A stretch of 36,649 nt of DNA from Planctomycetaceae bacterium (GTDB lineage: Bacteria; Planctomycetota; Planctomycetia; Planctomycetales; Planctomycetaceae): assembly GCA_013813775.1 (NCBI GenBank), contig JACCRE010000023.1, positions 1-36,649 of the forward strand. The letters run 5' to 3'. The notes under the pieces were generated by a model that saw nothing but the letters and a program-made list of their open reading frames with translations, searched no databases and was not told where the DNA came from. The position numbers and the translations under genes are program-made. The first letter of the stretch is position 1. Each line of letters opens with the position of its first letter. Positions 33,117 through 36,649 of the stretch are shown piece after piece.

Positions 33117-33347
33117 ATGTCGCAGAGTCTGCAATCACTGGGAATCGATCGGCTCAGCGTTGAAGAGCGAATCGCCCTCGTCGAGATGATCTGGGAAAGC
33201 ATCGACGCTGAGCAGCCCTCGCCCAGGCTGAGCGCTGAAGATCAGCGAGAGCTTAAGAAGCGCGTCGCCGATCACGAGGCGAATCCTCATGCGACCGTGC
33301 CCTGGAAAGACGTCAAGAACGAGGCCCTAAAGCGGTTCGAATCGTGA
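33117..33347 (+). CDS. Antitoxin of the 'putative addiction module' family
   Basis: 76 aa from ATG 33117, with GGAG eight bases in front; GTG 33111 is an alternative. LSVEERIALVEMIWESIDAE is the hallmark of the short RelE/ParE-associated antitoxins, followed by LSAEDQRELKKRVADHEANP and VPWKDVK. The N-terminal helix-forming part likely binds DNA or dimerises, the tail wraps the toxin. Its stop overlaps the toxin start (GTGA). Intact, although the toxin beside it is broken. Confidence 0.88.
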   Translation: MSQSLQSLGIDRLSVEERIALVEMIWESIDAEQPSPRLSAEDQRELKKRVADHEANPHATVPWKDVKNEALKRFES

Positions 33348-33639
33348 GCCGGCCGGTCGTCTTCCGCGAAGTCGCCCGAAAGGAGTTCGACGACGCTGCT
33401 GACTGGTACGAGGAGCGTCGCGGTGGCCTCGGGTTACGTTCACCCAAGCCGTCGATCGAGTCCTGGAGCGTATCTCTCACCAGCCCGCGTTCTATCCGGA
33501 AGTCTGGCTGAATGTGCGTGAGTCGATCGTTCGCGGCTACCCGTACTGCATCTACTATCGCGAAGAATCCGATTCCGTAGTCGTTCTCGCTGTGTTTCAC
33601 ACTTCGCGCAATCCCGCGGTCTGGCAGCGTCGAAATTGA
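33344..33639 (+). pseudogene. Frameshifted RelE/ParE-family toxin gene
   Basis: Starts at GTG 33344, overlapping the antitoxin stop. The first frame reads VVFREVARKEFDDAADWYEE, then RRGGLGLR. It must then switch frame to continue as FTQAVDRVLERISHQPAFYP, VRESIVRGYPYCIYYREESD and SVVVLAVFHTSRNPAVWQRR to TGA 33639. The span is 296 bases, one short of a multiple of three, so one base is missing near 33437-33439 (TTACGTTC). With that base restored the protein would be 98 aa, normal for the family. A real deletion silencing the toxin, or a sequencing error. Confidence 0.88.
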
Positions 33640-33809
33640 GTTCGGAATCACGTTCACGCTTCCGGGACTGCGCTCCAAGATGAGGCAATCCATTTCCTCG
33701 CTGCCGGGTGTCCCTTCAGATCGGTGTCGACGTTCGCGGCCGGTGTCGTGATCGCCGCGGAGTTGGTATCGTTTCGATCTCCGAATGTCAGATCGAAGCG
33801 AGTGCGTTG

Positions 33810-34409
33810 ATGAACGTGTTTCAGCGGATCGGAATCGGCCTCGAGGCCTGGTATTGGGCGTGGTTCGTCGCGGGCGGTGCCGAGCGGTTGGCACCGGCGG
33901 TGAAGTCGCTTAGGGGGCCCGAGCTGCGCGAAGAGGGGACGGGGAGAGGGGAGGAGAGGGAGACGACGATCAAGCCTCCCGTGAGCAAAACGCCTCCGCC
34001 TCCGCCCAAACCGGCACCCGCTCCCAAGCCCACACGCAGCGACGCCTTCACGCTGCTCGAAGCCCTGCAACGCGAAGCGCGGTTGATCGACTTCCTTAAG
34101 GAAGACGTCGCACCTTACGAAGATGCGCAGATCGGGGCCGCTGTCCGCGACATTCATCGCGACGCCGCCAAACTGCTCGAACGCTTGTTCGCGATCCGAC
34201 CCGTGATCGAGCAGGCGGAAGGTTCCGCCGTCACGCTGACCGGATCTGAAGCCGGCCGCGTGCGGCTGGTCGGCAACGTCCGCGAAGGCGCGACTTCGGG
34301 CACGCTCGTGCATCACGGCTGGGCCGCGACGAAGACCGAACTCCCCGTCTGGTCGGGTCCGAAAGACACCGATCGCGTCGTCGCTCCGGCGGAAGTCGAA
34401 GTGGCCTAG
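33810..34409 (+). CDS. DUF2760 protein
   Basis: 199 aa from ATG 33810 (MNVFQRIGIGLEAWYWAWFV). The N-terminal 25 residues are hydrophobic and may touch the membrane. Residues 35-75 are a variable linker with a purine-rich repeat part (REEGTGRGEERE) and a Pro/Lys-rich stretch (KTPPPPPKPAPAPKP). The conserved domain follows: AFTLLEALQREARLIDFLKE, DVAPYEDAQIGAAVRDIHRD and VRLVGNVREGATSGTLVHHG. The function is unknown; genes of this family usually stand just before an Hsp70-like gene, as here. Confidence 0.85.
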   Translation: MNVFQRIGIGLEAWYWAWFVAGGAERLAPAVKSLRGPELREEGTGRGEERETTIKPPVSKTPPPPPKPAPAPKPTRSDAFTLLEALQREARLIDFLKEDVAPYEDAQIGAAVRDIHRDAAKLLERLFAIRPVIEQAEGSAVTLTGSEAGRVRLVGNVREGATSGTLVHHGWAATKTELPVWSGPKDTDRVVAPAEVEVA

Positions 34410-34412
34410 AAT

Positions 34413-34524
34413 AGGCCAGAGGTGAGGGGCCAGAGGCCAGAGAGAGTGGCCCATCTCGCCTTTACGCACTTCAACGCATCTTTATTTCATCGCTCTGGCC
34501 TCTCACCACTGGCCTCTAACCTGA
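34413..34524. repeat. GGCCAGAGGTGAG inverted doublet before the Hsp70 gene
   Basis: Arm one at 34413-34444 (AGGCCAGAGGTGAGGGGCC, AGAGGCCAGAGAG); arm two at 34493-34524 is inverted (CTCTGGCCTCTCACCACTGG, CCTCTAACCTGAC). They are about 50 bases apart. Same family as the arms around the S23-type gene. Confidence 0.85.
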
Positions 34525-34532
34525 CACCGCCT

Positions 34533-36359
34533 GTGCCCCCTCAATACATCGTCGGCATCGATCTCGGAACGACCAATAGCGTGCTCGCATATGCGTCGCT
34601 CGCGGCCGATGCGCCCGAGGTGCACGTTTTGCCGATCCCGCAGCTCGTCGCGCCGGGAACGGTCGACTCGCGTTCGACGCTGCCGAGCTTCCTGTATCTC
34701 GCGACCGAGGCTGAAACGGGCACGCTCGATCTGCCGTGGGCGGACGGACAACGCTTTGCTGTCGGCGAGGTCGCGCGGAAGCGAAGTGCCGAAGCGCCCG
34801 ATCGCACGGTCGTCGGCGCGAAGAGCTGGCTCGCACACAGTCTCGTCGATCGGCGGCAAGCGATCCTGCCGTGGAACGCTCCGCCGCGGGTTGAGAAGAT
34901 CAGTCCCGTCGAAGCGTCGCGACGGTACCTCGAACATCTCGTCGCCGCATGGACGGCGGCGTTTCCTGATGCTCCGCTCATCGAGCAGGAAGTCGTGCTG
35001 ACGGTTCCCGCCTCGTTCGACGCGAGCGCCCGTGAGCTCACGCGAGAAGCGGCAATCCAGGCGGGTCTGCCCGAAGAGTTCATCCTGCTCGAGGAACCGC
35101 AGGCCGCCGTTTACGCGTGGCTCGGCGAGACCGGCGACGGCTGGCGACGGATTCTGAAGGTCGGCGACCTGCTGCTCGTCTGCGACGTCGGCGGCGGGAC
35201 AAGCGACTTCACGCTCGTGAGCGTGGCGGAAGAGTCGGGCGAACTCGTGCTGAACCGCGTGGCCGTCGGAAATCACTTGCTCGTCGGCGGCGACAACATG
35301 GACCTCGCCCTCGCGCATCATGTCGCGGGCCTCTTCGCCGAAAAAGGCGTGAAGCTCGACCCGTGGCAAAGCGTGTCGCTGTGGCACTCGTGCCGTCAGG
35401 CCAAGGAAACGCTGTTGGCTTCCGACGGACCGGCGACGACGCCCATCGCCGTCCTCGGTCGCGGCAGCAAGCTGATCGGCGGCACCGTCAGCGTCGATGT
35501 CGCACGCGAACAGGTCGGTTCGCTGCTGCTCGACGGCTTCGTGCCTCAATGCCAGATCGACGATCGCCCCGCGACCCGCCGCGCGAGCGGCTTCCAGGAT
35601 ATCGGCCTGCCCTACGAGGCCGACCCATCGATCACGAAGCACCTGGCATCGTTTCTGGCCCGACAAGGCACCGACGGCCAGCCGGCTCAGCCGACGCGCG
35701 TCCTGTTCAACGGCGGCGTCTTCAAATCGCCGACGTTCTCGCAACGGCTGCTGGACGTCGTGGCGAGTTGGTTCGGCGGCGATTCGAGAGGGCGGAAGAA
35801 GCCGTCGGCCGCTCAACCTTCGACTCTCAACTCTCAACTCCTCGCGTCCGATCTCGACCACGCCGTCGCCAAGGGCGCGACGCACTACGGCTGGTCGAAA
35901 CGCCGCGGAGGCGTGCGCATCCGCGGCGGCACGGCCCGCAGCTACTACGTGGGGATTGAAACGAGCGGCCTGGCGATCCCCGGGGCGCCGCGTCCTTTAC
36001 GAGCGGTGTGCGTCGTGCCCTTCGGCATGGAAGAAGGGACGGAAGCCGATGTGCCCGGTGCGGAAGTCGGCCTCGTCGTCGGCGAGCCGGCCCACTTCCG
36101 CTTCTTCAACAGCTCGACCCGCAAGAGCGATCAACCCGGAGATGTCTTGTCGAGTTGGACCGAAGAGGAACTCGCCGAAACCGACAGCATGGAAGCCACC
36201 CTCGACCGCGGCGAAAGCGACGAAGGCTACGTGCCGGTCCGCTTCCAGAGCAAGATCACCGAACTCGGCGTGATGGAGCTGTGGTGCGTGTCATCGAGAA
36301 GCGATCGCAAGTGGAAGCTGGAATTCAGCGTGCGGGATGATGCGGGGGAGGTGGTGTGA
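34533..36359 (+). CDS. Hsp70-family ATPase (DnaK-like)
   Basis: 608 aa from GTG 34533, the first start before YIVGIDLGTTNSVLAYASL. The actin-like ATPase fold is clear: phosphate-1 loop GIDLGTTNS, ILLEEPQAAVYAW, phosphate-2 loop LVCDVGGGTSDFTLVSV and the adenosine motif LFNGGVFKSPTFSQRL. The last 130 residues (RPLRAVCVVPFGMEEGTEAD ... EPAHFRFFNSS) differ from the usual DnaK substrate domain, so this is an Hsp70 paralogue that works with DUF2760, not the general DnaK. A repeat-derived peptide ([18 protein letters not shown]) is inserted near residue 425-440, just before DLDHAVAKGATHYGW. GTG start with no SD. Confidence 0.9.
   Translation: MPPQYIVGIDLGTTNSVLAYASLAADAPEVHVLPIPQLVAPGTVDSRSTLPSFLYLATEAETGTLDLPWADGQRFAVGEVARKRSAEAPDRTVVGAKSWLAHSLVDRRQAILPWNAPPRVEKISPVEASRRYLEHLVAAWTAAFPDAPLIEQEVVLTVPASFDASARELTREAAIQAGLPEEFILLEEPQAAVYAWLGETGDGWRRILKVGDLLLVCDVGGGTSDFTLVSVAEESGELVLNRVAVGNHLLVGGDNMDLALAHHVAGLFAEKGVKLDPWQSVSLWHSCRQAKETLLASDGPATTPIAVLGRGSKLIGGTVSVDVAREQVGSLLLDGFVPQCQIDDRPATRRASGFQDIGLPYEADPSITKHLASFLARQGTDGQPAQPTRVLFNGGVFKSPTFSQRLLDVVASWFGGDSRGRKKPSAAQPSTLNSQLLASDLDHAVAKGATHYGWSKRRGGVRIRGGTARSYYVGIETSGLAIPGAPRPLRAVCVVPFGMEEGTEADVPGAEVGLVVGEPAHFRFFNSSTRKSDQPGDVLSSWTEEELAETDSMEATLDRGESDEGYVPVRFQSKITELGVMELWCVSSRSDRKWKLEFSVRDDAGEVV
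35811..35845 (+). repeat. CTCAACTCTCAACTC repeat inside the Hsp70 gene
   Basis: GCTCAACCTTCGACTCTCAA then CTCTCAACTCCTCG. Single arm of the family found before nuoN and in mutS; here it yields STLNSQ, the same peptide as in MutS. Confidence 0.85.
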
Positions 36360-36360
36360 A

Positions 36361-36649
36361 ATGGCCGAAGGCATCTTTCATCTCGGCGAGGACGGGAACT
36401 TGATCGAACTTCGCCAGCAGGGGTTCATCAACGAAGATGACTTTCAGGAACTGCTCGCGAGGTTTCCTCGGCTTCTTCCAGGAACCACCTCGACTGGCGA
36501 CGGCGAACACCGTGGAACTCGGCCTAGTATTACAGTTGTATTTCCCTCTTGGGGCTACCGCGGGTCCTGTAGTGACAAGCTTGGGCGAGGGCTTGATGGC
36601 GCCGCCTCCAGAGAGAGCGGGCAAGAGTCCGTTCCTGATCCAAGACGCG
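36361..36649 (+). CDS. Start of a third gene in the Hsp70 operon (partial, runs off the window)
   Basis: ATG 36361 stands one base after the Hsp70 stop. It begins MAEGIFHLGEDGNLIELRQQ, then GFINEDDFQELLARFPRLLP; this opening resembles a family of PD-(D/E)XK-type nuclease-like proteins (MAEGIF..., LQELLA.FP.LL). After about residue 42 the reading (GTTSTGDGEHRGTRPSITVV) no longer resembles that family although the frame stays open. Either a divergent member, a frameshift, or a decayed copy. The identity is uncertain. Confidence 0.5.
   Translation, partial: MAEGIFHLGEDGNLIELRQQGFINEDDFQELLARFPRLLPGTTSTGDGEHRGTRPSITVVFPSWGYRGSCSDKLGRGLDGAASRESGQESVPDPRR

Overview
The window looks like a chromosomal segment of a GC-rich planctomycete. 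Grounds: split housekeeping blocks (metXW, a lone rpsD, nuoLMN without nuoK in front), frequent GTG/TTG starts, many genes without a Shine-Dalgarno (SD) motif, a CrtI-like/FabZ pair, a DUF2760-Hsp70 pair, and palindromic repeat peptides (PRPSGS...LPDGRGS, STLNSQ). This is inferred from gene style; no rRNA or tRNA is present to confirm it.

Layout. 1-2876: metX-metW and a short MscS-type channel. 3333-10397: an array of eight integron gene cassettes with no integrase in view, a CALIN (cluster of attC sites lacking integrase). All cassette genes are on the + strand, each ends in an attC site, and in five of eight cassettes the first bases after the crossover point are the exact reverse complement of that cassette's own R'' box. 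Cassette 1 carries a TIR protein with an EAD-like tail. Cassette 2, about 2.9 kb, holds two coupled genes: an ATP-grasp/PLP-decarboxylase fusion and a transglutaminase/papain-like protein. Cassettes 3-8 carry a lipoprotein, small membrane proteins and unknowns. 10660-13538: rpsD, adenylate kinase and a rhomboid lacking the usual catalytic His. 13830-20503: a three-module glycosyltransferase convergent with mutS. 20614-21529: a small membrane protein and a HicA-like two-gene pair. 21689-30519: serC, nuoL, nuoM, nuoN, a helical protein, tatD and an unknown. 30562-32882 (minus): fabZ, a frameshifted S23-type four-helix gene and a CrtI-like oxidoreductase. 33117-33639: an intact antitoxin with a frameshifted RelE/ParE toxin. 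33810-36649: DUF2760, Hsp70-like ATPase and the start of a third coupled gene.

Besides the genes, the window is full of short repeat families: GA/CT-rich REPIN-like doublets, CTCAACCCTCAACTC arrays, GGCCAGAGGTGAGG doublets, CTTCCGTTCTCCCG microrepeats and a PRPSGS palindrome. They sit between genes, directly before SD-less starts, and in frame inside metX, mutS (twice), the CrtI-like gene, DUF2760 and the Hsp70 gene.

The most interesting items are the cassette array, the two-gene biosynthetic-looking cassette, and the in-frame repeat insertions, one of them directly in front of the MutS Walker A motif. All calls were made by reading the sequence; no database search was run.
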